The notes under the pieces: model-generated
The model's database searches: none
What the model was told of the DNA's origin: nothing
Seen by the model: the letters and a program-made list of their open reading frames with translations, nothing else
Shown here: positions 1 to 6,173 of the stretch, one piece after another
How positions within the stretch are numbered: position 1 is the stretch's first letter
How the letters are laid out: each line of letters starts with the position of its first letter
NCBI GenBank assembly: GCA_036401055.1
Contig: DASWWC010000016.1
Coordinates: forward strand, 1-10,944
Direction of reading: 5' to 3'
Length of the DNA: 10,944 nucleotides
Source of the DNA: Pelomonas sp036401055
GTDB taxonomy: Bacteria; Pseudomonadota; Gammaproteobacteria; Burkholderiales; Burkholderiaceae_C
Translations under genes and position numbers: made by a program

Positions 1-241
1 TGCTTCGAGCGGCCCTGGGCTGGGGGGCGTGGGTCTGGCAGCGGCCGGCGGTGTCGCGGCCGGCCTGCTGGCGGACAAGCTGCTGAACGAAAGCCGTGAT
101 GAGACTGGCGGGGGATTCCTTCCTGGAAGCTTCGATGCCGACAGCAGCGCGGCCGACGAGCTGGCGCGGCGCGACGTCGAGTTCGGCTGCGGCGACGGCT
201 GGGGCGGCCGGGACACCGGGCTGGGCTTCGAGGATTGGTAG
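1..241 (+). CDS. C-terminal fragment of an unrecognised Gly/Asp-rich protein (5' end outside window)
   Basis: Frame 2 is open from the first base to a TAG at 239-241, giving about 79 residues of a protein whose start lies upstream. The visible part has a short Ala/Gly/Leu-rich hydrophobic stretch (AAAGGVAAGLLADKLL), then a low-complexity acidic tail rich in Gly, Asp and Trp ending in GFEDW. A glycine-rich hydrophobic hairpin followed by a Gly/Asp tail is common in small membrane-associated or envelope proteins of Burkholderiales, but I cannot name a family with confidence. A GTG at 29 could be read as a start, yet the frame is open before it and no Shine-Dalgarno is seen, so a truncated longer protein is more likely. 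The next gene begins 33 bases later and seems to have its own promoter. Confidence 0.6.
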   Translation, partial: ASSGPGLGGVGLAAAGGVAAGLLADKLLNESRDETGGGFLPGSFDADSSAADELARRDVEFGCGDGWGGRDTGLGFEDW

Positions 242-260
242 GCCGCCGTCTTTGGGCCGC

Positions 261-274
261 GATAATCCCGGCCC
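261..274 (+). promoter_or_regulatory. Candidate -10 element just upstream of plsC (possible leaderless start)
   Basis: GATAAT at 261-266 matches the sigma-70 -10 consensus at five of six positions. Only eight bases (CCCGGCCC) separate it from the ATG at 275, so transcription would start at or within a base or two of the start codon. No Shine-Dalgarno sequence is present. No good -35 is seen: TTGGTA at 235-240 lies 20 bases away, which is long. The same layout recurs before the symporter gene at 6160-6173. Confidence 0.4.
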
Positions 275-925
275 ATGACGCTTGCCGCCTTCACCGGCCA
301 GTTGCTCGCCTTCGTCGCCCGGCTCATCACGGGCGCCCAGGGCCACTGGAAGGGCTGCCCGCCAAAAGCAGAGCAGCGCATCTACATCGCCAACCACCAG
401 AGTCACTTCGACCTAGTCCTGATCTGGGCCGCTTTTCCGCATGAGCTGAGGGCCTCAACCCGCGCCATCGCTGCGCGTGACTACTGGACCAAGAGCGCCT
501 TCAAGCGCTGGCTGACCACCGAGGTTTTCAACGCCATCTACGTGAGCCGCAGCCGCGCCACGCCTGACGAGGATCCGCTGGAGCCGCTGGTCGAGGCACT
601 GGCCAATGGCGACTCGTTGGTCATCTTTCCCGAGGGCACGCGTTCCAACAAGGGCAACCCCATGCCCTTCAAGTCCGGCATCTACCACCTGGCTGAGCAG
701 TTTCCCCACGTGCCACTGATCCCGACCTGGATCGACAACGTGCAGCGCGTGATGCCCAAGGGCGAGGTCGTGCCCGTCCCCATCCTGTGCACGGTCACTT
801 TCGGTGCCCCCCTGCAGCTGCGCGAGGGCGAGAGCAAGGCCGATTTCCTGTGCCGTGCCCGCGAGGCCGTCATGGAGCAGCGGCCCGACCCCGCCTCGGT
901 GGGCCGGGTGGTGGAGTCCGACTGA
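275..925 (+). CDS. 1-acyl-sn-glycerol-3-phosphate acyltransferase family protein (PlsC/LPLAT)
   Basis: This 216-residue protein carries the PlsC acyltransferase blocks in order. The HX4D catalytic motif is NHQSHFD (His41, Asp46), followed by a basic block around 70-80 (TKSAFKRW). The acceptor-phosphate-binding block is FPEGTRS (118-124), with PFKSG at 131-135 and the late VPLIP block at 146-150. Known members transfer an acyl chain to lysophosphatidic acid or a related lysophospholipid at the inner face of the cytoplasmic membrane. The length is somewhat short of the usual 240-250, and only a weak N-terminal hydrophobic stretch (about 5-19) is visible. ATG 275 is chosen because upstream is the previous gene and a -10-like GATAAT. 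Its TGA shares one base with the next ATG (TGATG at 923-927), so it is probably coupled to the CdsA-like gene. Whether it is the housekeeping PlsC or a paralogue cannot be told here, so no symbol is given. Confidence 0.88.
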   Translation: MTLAAFTGQLLAFVARLITGAQGHWKGCPPKAEQRIYIANHQSHFDLVLIWAAFPHELRASTRAIAARDYWTKSAFKRWLTTEVFNAIYVSRSRATPDEDPLEPLVEALANGDSLVIFPEGTRSNKGNPMPFKSGIYHLAEQFPHVPLIPTWIDNVQRVMPKGEVVPVPILCTVTFGAPLQLREGESKADFLCRAREAVMEQRPDPASVGRVVESD

Positions 926-1926
926 TGGTGGCCTGGCTCAAGCAACTGACGTCCAGCGAGCAGGTGGCGCTGCTCTTTATCGTGTTGTTCGGTTTGCTGC
1001 TGCTGCTGAGCATCGGCCTGTTCCTGAACTCGTTGCGCGAGCGCCAGGACGAGGATGCTCGGCTGGCATCACAGCTTGCCTGGGCGCGGGTGCGCCGGGA
1101 CCTGCGCGCCGCCTGGATCGGCGCCTGCATGTTCTGGGTCGCCTGGATTTCGGGTCCGCTGGGCGCCACGCTGCTGTTCGCGCTTTTCTCGTTCCTGGCG
1201 CTGCGCGAGTTCATCACCCTCGTGCACACGCTGCGCAGCGACCATCGCACCCTCATCGTCGCCTTCTTCGTGTTGCTGCCCGTGCAATACATGATCTGCG
1301 GCACGCGCTTCTTCGACCTCTTCACCGTGTTCCTGCCGGTCTACGGCTTCCTCGTGCTGCCCATCGTCAGCGCGCTGGCCGACGATCCGCAGCGTTTCCT
1401 GGAGCGCAACGCCAAGATCCAGTGGGGCGTGATGGTCTGCGTCTACGGCCTGTCGCATGCGCCGGCCTTGCTGCTGCTGGATTTCCCCGGCTACACGGGC
1501 CGCGGTGCCTTCCTGCTGTTCTTCCTCGTCATGGTCGTGGCGGCTGCCCAGATTGCGCAGGAGATCGCGCGTCGCCTGCTGCGCCGCCGGCCGGTGGCGC
1601 GGCGCATCAGCCGCAGCTTCTCGATGCGGGCCTGGTGGATAGGCACGCTGACCGGTTCGGCCGTCGGCGGCCTGCTGTTCTGGATCACGCCCTTCAAGGC
1701 CGGCCAGGCGCTGGCCATGGCCTTCGTGACGGCCGGCGCGGCCGGCTTCGGTGGCCTCGTCATGAAGGCATTGAAGAAGGACGCCGGTGCGCGCTACTGG
1801 GGCAATCGCAGCTCCATTACCGGTGCCGTCGGCCTGCTGGACCGCATCGCCGTACTCTGCTTCGCGGCGCCGGTGTTCTTCCATTCGGCGCGCTGGTACT
1901 TCCAGCTGCCACTGGGCTATCGCTGA
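925..1926 (+). CDS. CdsA-like (phosphatidate cytidylyltransferase family) membrane protein with degenerate active site
   Basis: This 333-residue polytopic membrane protein has about eight hydrophobic segments, the first at roughly 12-35. Its C-terminus (LLDRIAVLCFAAPVFFH, 304-320) matches the CdsA/YnbB end block, where the usual form is GHGG-x-LDR-x-D. CdsA enzymes make CDP-diacylglycerol from phosphatidate and CTP. Here, against the family pattern as I remember it, several key positions are changed: the GHGG block reads GAVG (300-303), the last Asp of DRxD is Ala309, GDL reads GGL (276-278), and the acidic residue before the GRxxG block is Gln209. The SPxKTxEG block is not recognisable near 229-240. 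Lys284, Lys285 and Asp306-Arg307 remain. The start is set by the TGATG overlap with plsC; an upstream in-frame extension to 787 would lie inside plsC and looks like shadow translation. The stop overlaps the ruvC start in the same way. Family assignment is fairly secure; enzymatic activity is doubtful. Confidence 0.75.
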   Translation: MVAWLKQLTSSEQVALLFIVLFGLLLLLSIGLFLNSLRERQDEDARLASQLAWARVRRDLRAAWIGACMFWVAWISGPLGATLLFALFSFLALREFITLVHTLRSDHRTLIVAFFVLLPVQYMICGTRFFDLFTVFLPVYGFLVLPIVSALADDPQRFLERNAKIQWGVMVCVYGLSHAPALLLLDFPGYTGRGAFLLFFLVMVVAAAQIAQEIARRLLRRRPVARRISRSFSMRAWWIGTLTGSAVGGLLFWITPFKAGQALAMAFVTAGAAGFGGLVMKALKKDAGARYWGNRSSITGAVGLLDRIAVLCFAAPVFFHSARWYFQLPLGYR

Positions 1927-2474
1927 TGCGCATCCTCGGCATCGATCCCGGTCTGCAGACCACCGGCTTCGGCGTCATCGACGCCGAAGGCCCGCGCCTG
2001 GGCTACGTCGCCAGCGGCACGATCAAGACCAACGGTGTCGCACTGGGCGACTTGCCCGGCCGACTGAAAATCATCTATGACGGTATCCGCGAGGTCGTCG
2101 CGCGCTACCAGCCGCACTGCGCGGCGGTGGAGATCGTCTTCGTCAATGTGAACCCGCAGTCCACCCTGCTGCTGGGGCAGGCGCGCGGCGCGGCGCTGAC
2201 CGCGCTGGTGTCGGCCGACCTGGCCGTCAGCGAGTACACCGCCGTGCAGATGAAGAAGGCCGTGGCCGGCCACGGTCAGGCCAAGAAGGAGCAGGTGCAG
2301 GCCATGGTGCAACGGCTGCTGAGCCTGCCCGGAGTGCCCGGCAAGGACGCCGCCGACGCGCTGGGCCTGGCCATCATGCACGCCCATGCGCGGGTCAGCT
2401 TCGAGGCGATGAGCCGCAGCACGACGCTGCAGCGCCGCCAGCACGCGCAGTTCAAGAGCGGCCGGACCTACTGA
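1926..2474 (+). CDS. ruvC: Crossover junction endodeoxyribonuclease RuvC
   Basis: This 182-residue protein is a full-length RuvC resolvase, which cuts Holliday junctions during recombinational repair together with the RuvAB branch-migration motor. The N-terminus MRILGIDPG carries catalytic Asp7. The second acidic residue is Glu69 (AAVEIVF), and the C-terminal pair is Asp141 and Asp144 in GKDAADALGLAI, completing the RNase H-fold quartet (Asp7, Glu66, Asp138 and Asp141 in E. coli). The block LLLGQARGAAL (81-91) is also conserved. ATG 1926 is the right start because the family's first residues follow directly; the frame is open upstream, but only as a shadow of the preceding gene. Its first base is the last base of the CdsA-like stop codon (TGATG), implying translational coupling. 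ruvA and ruvB do not follow: the block ends in a hairpin and opposite-strand genes. Confidence 0.96.
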   Translation: MRILGIDPGLQTTGFGVIDAEGPRLGYVASGTIKTNGVALGDLPGRLKIIYDGIREVVARYQPHCAAVEIVFVNVNPQSTLLLGQARGAALTALVSADLAVSEYTAVQMKKAVAGHGQAKKEQVQAMVQRLLSLPGVPGKDAADALGLAIMHAHARVSFEAMSRSTTLQRRQHAQFKSGRTY

Positions 2475-2475
2475 A

Positions 2476-2496
2476 AGCCCCGCCTTCCGCGGGGCT
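2476..2496. terminator. Hairpin between convergent genes, probable bidirectional terminator
   Basis: AGCCCCGC (2476-2483) and GCGGGGCT (2489-2496) are perfect inverted repeats of 8 bp around a 5-base loop (CTTCC). The hairpin starts one base after the ruvC TGA and lies 21 bases beyond the stop of the opposite-strand PEP-CTERM gene. There is no T-run on the + strand and only a short TTT on the - strand, so it is not a classical strong intrinsic terminator. Its position between two converging transcripts still supports that role. Confidence 0.65.
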
Positions 2497-2517
2497 GCGG
2501 GCGAGGCCGGAGCGGGC

Positions 2518-2997
2518 TTAGGCCTTGCGACGGCGCGCGATCAGGGCAACGGCACCCAGGCCGCCCAGCATCAGCGCCCAGCCTTCAGGTTCGGGCACGG
2601 CGCTGATGTTCAGCGTGCCGAGATGGTCGGCGCCGTTGGCGTGGTAGGTGAAGCCGCTGCTGCCCCAGAAGGACTGCAGCGCCAGCACACCGCCCGACGG
2701 CGTCGTGAACAGGGCATTGGGGCCGGTCAACTGGCCGCCGTCGAACTGCACATAGGGGTCCGTCGCCTGGGCCAGCGTGTAGGTCTGGCCCTGGAAGCTG
2801 AAGGTCAGCGACGTCAGGTCGAAGCTGCCGTCGAAGCCGCCCGCGGCGGCCACGACATCATCGAAGGAGAACGTGCCGGTCAGGACGCTGGTGGCCGGGT
2901 CGGCATCGAAGCTGCCGGTGAAGCTGTAGGTGGCGGCGTGCGCTGCGCCCGCCATGGCCAGGGCCGCCAGGGCCAGCAGTGATTTGCGGATCATCAT
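2518..2997 (-). CDS. PEP-CTERM sorting domain protein
   Basis: This 159-residue exported protein has a Sec signal peptide (MMIRKSLLALAALAMAGAAHA, cleavage likely after Ala21). A beta-rich, Thr/Ser/Gly-rich central region of about 110 residues matches no enzyme I know. The C-terminal tripartite PEP-CTERM signal consists of VPEP (134-137), a hydrophobic helix (about 140-154) and the basic RRRK (155-158). In known systems this signal is recognised and cleaved by an exosortase (EpsH/XrtA type), and the cargo goes to the outer surface or exopolysaccharide matrix; the exosortase is not in this window. The upstream GAGGAAA (3010-3004) ends six bases before ATG 2997; a second ATG at 2994 is an equal alternative. 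It lies 23 bases downstream of the nuclease stop on the same strand and is probably its operon partner. Confidence 0.9.
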   Translation of the reverse strand: MMIRKSLLALAALAMAGAAHAATYSFTGSFDADPATSVLTGTFSFDDVVAAAGGFDGSFDLTSLTFSFQGQTYTLAQATDPYVQFDGGQLTGPNALFTTPSGGVLALQSFWGSSGFTYHANGADHLGTLNISAVPEPEGWALMLGGLGAVALIARRRKA

Positions 2998-3020
2998 GAT
3001 GTGTTTCCTCGGGGAGCTGT

Positions 3021-6000
3021 TCAGAACTTGAAGCTGGCGGCGGTGACGGCGGTGCAGGCGACGCCCTTGAGCTGCGCCAGGGGCTTGGAGGCCATCGGGC
3101 CCGCCGAGCCGTCGGCGTCGATGCCGATGATGGCGCCTGCAGCCGAGGCCGTGCAGGTGACGTGACCGCTGGCCAGCGGGTTGGCGCTGACGATGCCCAC
3201 CGAGGCAAGCAGCTTGGTCAGCACCAGCGTGTCCATGCCGGGGGTGAAGTCGGTGATGACGTCGCCCGCGTCCAGCATGCTGCCGTAGACGAACTGGTTG
3301 CGGCCGCCGTTGCCGGTCAGCGTGTCGGCGCCAGGGCCGCCTTCTATGACGTCGTCACCCGGGGTGCCGACGATGACATCGCGACCGCTGGTGCCGACCA
3401 GGCTCTTCACGAGGTTCAGGCCGATCAGCATCGGGTCATGGTCGGAGGCGCGGAACAGGTTGGGCTGGTACCAGTCGTTGCCCGTGGCCTTGTCCTCGGT
3501 GTTGTAGTCGATCCACTCGGGTTCGTCGGCGTTGATGTGCCAGCTGGTGGCGCCGGTCACCTTGGTGGCGACGCTGGCCGTGCCCAGGCCGTGGTCCAGG
3601 CGGCCGGCTCCGGCATCGAAGACGTAGCTGTACTCGACCGGGTCGAACATGCCCACCAGGTCCACGATGCCGTTGTTCTTCAGCAGGTGGATGGGGTCTT
3701 CCTGGGCGTAGGCGTTGAAGTCACCCAGCAGGATGATGTTGTCGGTGCCGGCCGTGGCCTTGACGGTAGGCAGCCAGTCCACCAGGCGCTGGGCCTGCTG
3801 CTGGCGCTGCAGGTTCCAGCAACCCTGGAGGTCGCCAGTGTCGCCATTGGCGCCACTGCCGCAGCTGCCCTTGGACTTCAGGTGGTTGACCGCGACAGCG
3901 AACTTCTCGCCGTTGGGCAGCACGAAGCCCTGGGCGAACGTCGGGCGGTTGTTGATGGCGTTGGTATCGGCCATCGAGGCGCCGATCAGCGCCAGCTTGG
4001 CCGGCTTGTAGATCAGCGCCACACGGATGGCGTCGGTGCCGGTGCCCGCGCCGCCGGCGGAGATGACGGTCGGCAGCGGCACGGCGGCGTAGGTGCCCGC
4101 ACCCATCGCCCCGTTCAGACCGTCGACGAGGTTCTGCACTGCGAAGTTGCCGTTGTTCTGGATTTCCATCAGGCCGACAACGTCGGCATTCAGTCCGGAG
4201 AGCGCGGCCACGATCTTGGTGCGCTGGCGGTTGAACTCGACCAGGTTGTTGGCGCCGCGGCAGCTCACCTGGCAGGTGGAGCCGCTGCCCGGCACGGAGT
4301 TGCCGTCGACGAAGGTCGTGAAGAAGTTCAGCACGTTGGCGCTGGCGACGCGCACGTTGCCGCCGACGGACGGCGGTGCAATCGGGCGGGCGATGGGCCG
4401 TGCAAACACCGGGGCCGCGGTGGGATGGATCTTGTACGACAGCGGACCGGACGTGGAATCGGTCGACGGTCCGAAGTCCACGACACCGGTCACGCCGTCG
4501 GCGGTGTCGCCGGCGCGCACGGTGCCGTCCTGCCAGAGGTAGGGCGTGGGGTTGGGGAACTTGGTGGACAGGCTGTCGTCCAGCACCACGCTGCGCGCCA
4601 GGTTGGCCACCTGCAGCGCCTGTGCGGCCGCGCCGGGGCGCACCACATTGGTCGGTGTCAGCGTGCGACCGCCGGCCGACAGTGTCAGTTGGCCCCAGGT
4701 ACCGACGAAGCTGGTCTGGCTGACGGTCAGCGTGTCGGTGATGCGCACCAGCATGCCTTCGTAGCGTTCCATGTCGGACTGGTTGGACAGCGCGGCCAGG
4801 CTGACTTCGACCGGCTGGGGCAATTGGTTGCCGCTGCTGACGATGGTGAGGCCGCTGATGGTGGTCAGCTCGGTCAGCGGGTTGGCCTGGCTGGCGGCGC
4901 CAGTCGAGACCGAATACTCCGCGACCTTGCCGGACAGGGTGATCTTGTCGCCGACAGCCACCGTGGGTGCGGTGCTGGTGAAGACGAAGATGCCGTCGGA
5001 CGTGGTCGGGTCACCGTCGCCGTCCGGGTCCTGCAGATAGAAGCCGTTGTTGATCAGCTTGGTGACGATGCCGCCCGTGGTGACCGTGGCGCCGTCCATC
5101 GGGCTCTTGGCGCCGGAGCCCTGGATGGCCGGAATCGTCACGTAACCGGCGACGTTGACCTTGAAGCTGCACGAGGCGGTCTGGGCCTCGTCGTTGTCCC
5201 ACTTCAGGTTGACCGTGTAGCTGCCGCCGGACAGGCTGGCGCTGACATTGAAAGCCTGCGTGGCAGCCGCGCCTTCGGCGGAGGCTGCCGTGAAGCTGCC
5301 CAGCGTGATGCCGCTGGGGAGCGTGCCGACGACAGTCGCGAGGTTGACGCGGCTGTCAGTGTCGCTGGCGCTGACGCTGAAGCTGCTGGCCGCGCCGGCC
5401 GTGGCCGCCTGGTCGGGGCAGTTCGGGACGATGGGCTGGTTGATGGGCGTGCCGCCGCCGCCACCGCAGACATTCAGCGGGCTGCTGGCGTTGCGCGGGT
5501 TCGCCGCGCCAGCGCCGAAGTCGCTGGCGTTGTTGTCGGTGTCCGCGCAGCCGCCGCCGTTGCGCAGCGCGGCCGTCGTGTTGGACAGCAGGGGGGCGGG
5601 GCTGCCGCCTTCTGCGCCGGTGGCCGTCGGGCCCCAGGCGAGCAGGTCCTCGGCGGCGGGGCTCGCGCCCGCCAGCGCCGTCGTGCTCTTGACCAGGGCC
5701 ACCTTGCCCGTGGTGCCCGACATCGCGATGCTGCCGGTGGTCAGGTCGGCGGGCACGTCCGTCGTGCCGCCGGTGCCGGCGGCTTCGCGAATCAGGTAGT
5801 ACTGGCCCGGCTGCAGCGTCACGCCCGCGGGAATCGCCGTCACCTGCCAGGAGGTGCCGGCGGCGGCGGCGTACTGCACCGACCACCCGCCGATGGACAC
5901 CGGGGCCGCACCGGCGTTGAAGATCTCGATGAAGTCTTGCTTGTAGACGGCACCGGTGTTGCCGCCACCGCCATACACCTGACTGATGACGATGCCGCTG

Positions 6001-6068
6001 GGCGATGCCAGCACCGCAGGGGCAGCAAATGCTGCCGCGAGAAAGGACACCAGGGGTTTGAGTTGCAT
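3021..6068 (-). CDS. ExeM/NucH-type extracellular endonuclease (LTD + EEP domains + RTX repeats)
   Basis: This 1015-residue secreted protein probably degrades extracellular DNA. Its signal peptide ends at about Ala21 (AVLA|SPSG). Residues 22-200 form a lamin-tail domain (VISQVYGGGGNTG, DFIEIFNAG, GGWSVQY, YYLIRE). An Ig-like stretch lies at about 205-308, and an OB-like region at 309-450 includes NGFYLQDPDGDGD. The endonuclease/exonuclease/phosphatase domain spans about 570-886. Its metal and catalytic residues are visible: Asn578 (SANVLNFF), Glu635 (LMEIQNN), His729 (VNHLKSKG), Asp783 and Asn785 (LGDFNAY), and Asp876-His877 (SDHDP). Four consecutive calcium-binding RTX nonapeptides fill 892-927 (GTSGRDVIV first), followed by DVITDFTPGMD, as in type I secretion target domains. 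Ten or more cysteines suit an oxidised extracellular protein. Known relatives are Shewanella ExeM and Vibrio Xds; ExeM ends differently, in a membrane-sorting tail. No clear Shine-Dalgarno precedes ATG 6068. A PEP-CTERM gene follows after 23 bases. Confidence 0.92.
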   Translation of the reverse strand: MQLKPLVSFLAAAFAAPAVLASPSGIVISQVYGGGGNTGAVYKQDFIEIFNAGAAPVSIGGWSVQYAAAAGTSWQVTAIPAGVTLQPGQYYLIREAAGTGGTTDVPADLTTGSIAMSGTTGKVALVKSTTALAGASPAAEDLLAWGPTATGAEGGSPAPLLSNTTAALRNGGGCADTDNNASDFGAGAANPRNASSPLNVCGGGGGTPINQPIVPNCPDQAATAGAASSFSVSASDTDSRVNLATVVGTLPSGITLGSFTAASAEGAAATQAFNVSASLSGGSYTVNLKWDNDEAQTASCSFKVNVAGYVTIPAIQGSGAKSPMDGATVTTGGIVTKLINNGFYLQDPDGDGDPTTSDGIFVFTSTAPTVAVGDKITLSGKVAEYSVSTGAASQANPLTELTTISGLTIVSSGNQLPQPVEVSLAALSNQSDMERYEGMLVRITDTLTVSQTSFVGTWGQLTLSAGGRTLTPTNVVRPGAAAQALQVANLARSVVLDDSLSTKFPNPTPYLWQDGTVRAGDTADGVTGVVDFGPSTDSTSGPLSYKIHPTAAPVFARPIARPIAPPSVGGNVRVASANVLNFFTTFVDGNSVPGSGSTCQVSCRGANNLVEFNRQRTKIVAALSGLNADVVGLMEIQNNGNFAVQNLVDGLNGAMGAGTYAAVPLPTVISAGGAGTGTDAIRVALIYKPAKLALIGASMADTNAINNRPTFAQGFVLPNGEKFAVAVNHLKSKGSCGSGANGDTGDLQGCWNLQRQQQAQRLVDWLPTVKATAGTDNIILLGDFNAYAQEDPIHLLKNNGIVDLVGMFDPVEYSYVFDAGAGRLDHGLGTASVATKVTGATSWHINADEPEWIDYNTEDKATGNDWYQPNLFRASDHDPMLIGLNLVKSLVGTSGRDVIVGTPGDDVIEGGPGADTLTGNGGRNQFVYGSMLDAGDVITDFTPGMDTLVLTKLLASVGIVSANPLASGHVTCTASAAGAIIGIDADGSAGPMASKPLAQLKGVACTAVTAASFKF

Positions 6069-6131
6069 GACGGGTTAGTAAAAATTGCCCAAGACGGCGC
6101 GCATCGTATTGATGCTTCATGACGAATAGAT

Positions 6132-6152
6132 CCACCGCGTTCGCGGGGGTGG
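6132..6152. repeat. GC-rich inverted repeat in the divergent promoter region
   Basis: CCACCGCG (6132-6139) can pair with CGCGG (6142-6146) and TGG (6150-6152) around a TT loop, with a bulge of three G. It sits just before the -10-like CATAGT of the symporter. It could be an operator half-site pair or a chance GC structure; nothing in the sequence decides. Confidence 0.3.
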
Positions 6153-6159
6153 TCTGCGG

Positions 6160-6173
6160 CATAGTCGCGGCCC
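6160..6173 (+). promoter_or_regulatory. Candidate -10 element directly upstream of the symporter gene
   Basis: CATAGT at 6160-6165 matches the -10 consensus at four of six positions and is followed by CGCGGCCC and the ATG at 6174. Spacing and the bases CGGCCCATG are identical to those before plsC (261-277). There is no Shine-Dalgarno sequence, so a leaderless transcript is suggested. No -35 of quality is seen. Confidence 0.35.

Larger units (their letters stand above)
6069..6173. promoter_or_regulatory. Divergent intergenic region between nuclease and symporter genes
   Basis: These 105 bases separate two divergent starts and are AT-richer on the nuclease side (AAAAATT at 6080-6086), so both promoters should lie here. 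For the nuclease (- strand), TTTACT (6082-6077) is a weak -10-like hexamer eight bases from the ATG. For the symporter, CATAGT (6160-6165) is a better placed -10-like hexamer, annotated separately; TTGCCC (6085-6090) with TATTGA (6107-6112) is a weaker alternative. A GC-rich inverted repeat is at 6132-6152. No recognised operator was found. Confidence 0.45.

Noticed and set aside
787..924. A 46-codon N-terminal extension of the CdsA-like protein
   Set aside because: It lies entirely within plsC, is Arg/Pro-rich with no conserved feature, and ATG 925 in the TGATG overlap gives a sensible N-terminus before the first membrane helix.
1069..1884. A 271-codon - strand open frame opposite the CdsA-like gene
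   Set aside because: It is charged, low-complexity antisense shadow. The + strand frame encodes hydrophobic helices with the family C-terminal block.
804..1925. A 374-codon in-frame extension upstream of ruvC
   Set aside because: It overlaps plsC and the CdsA-like gene in another frame, is Arg/Ala/Pro/His-rich shadow translation, and RuvC's conserved N-terminus begins exactly at ATG 1926.
3285..3392. Short periodic DNA within the nuclease gene, considered as a tandem repeat
   Set aside because: The periodicity is the coding of the RTX nonapeptides (residues 892-927); the DNA copies are diverged and need no separate explanation.
6085..6112. TTGCCC / TATTGA as the symporter promoter
   Set aside because: Spacing of 16 is acceptable but the -10 matches poorly, and it would leave a leader of about 55 bases without any Shine-Dalgarno; the element at 6160 is a better, though still tentative, candidate.
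3162..6122. A 986-codon open frame on the + strand opposite the nuclease gene
   Set aside because: It is the antisense shadow of a high-GC gene. The translation is low-complexity (Gly, Ala, Val, Arg, Asp, His), has no domain or signal, and the opposite strand encodes a clear multi-domain nuclease with intact catalytic residues.
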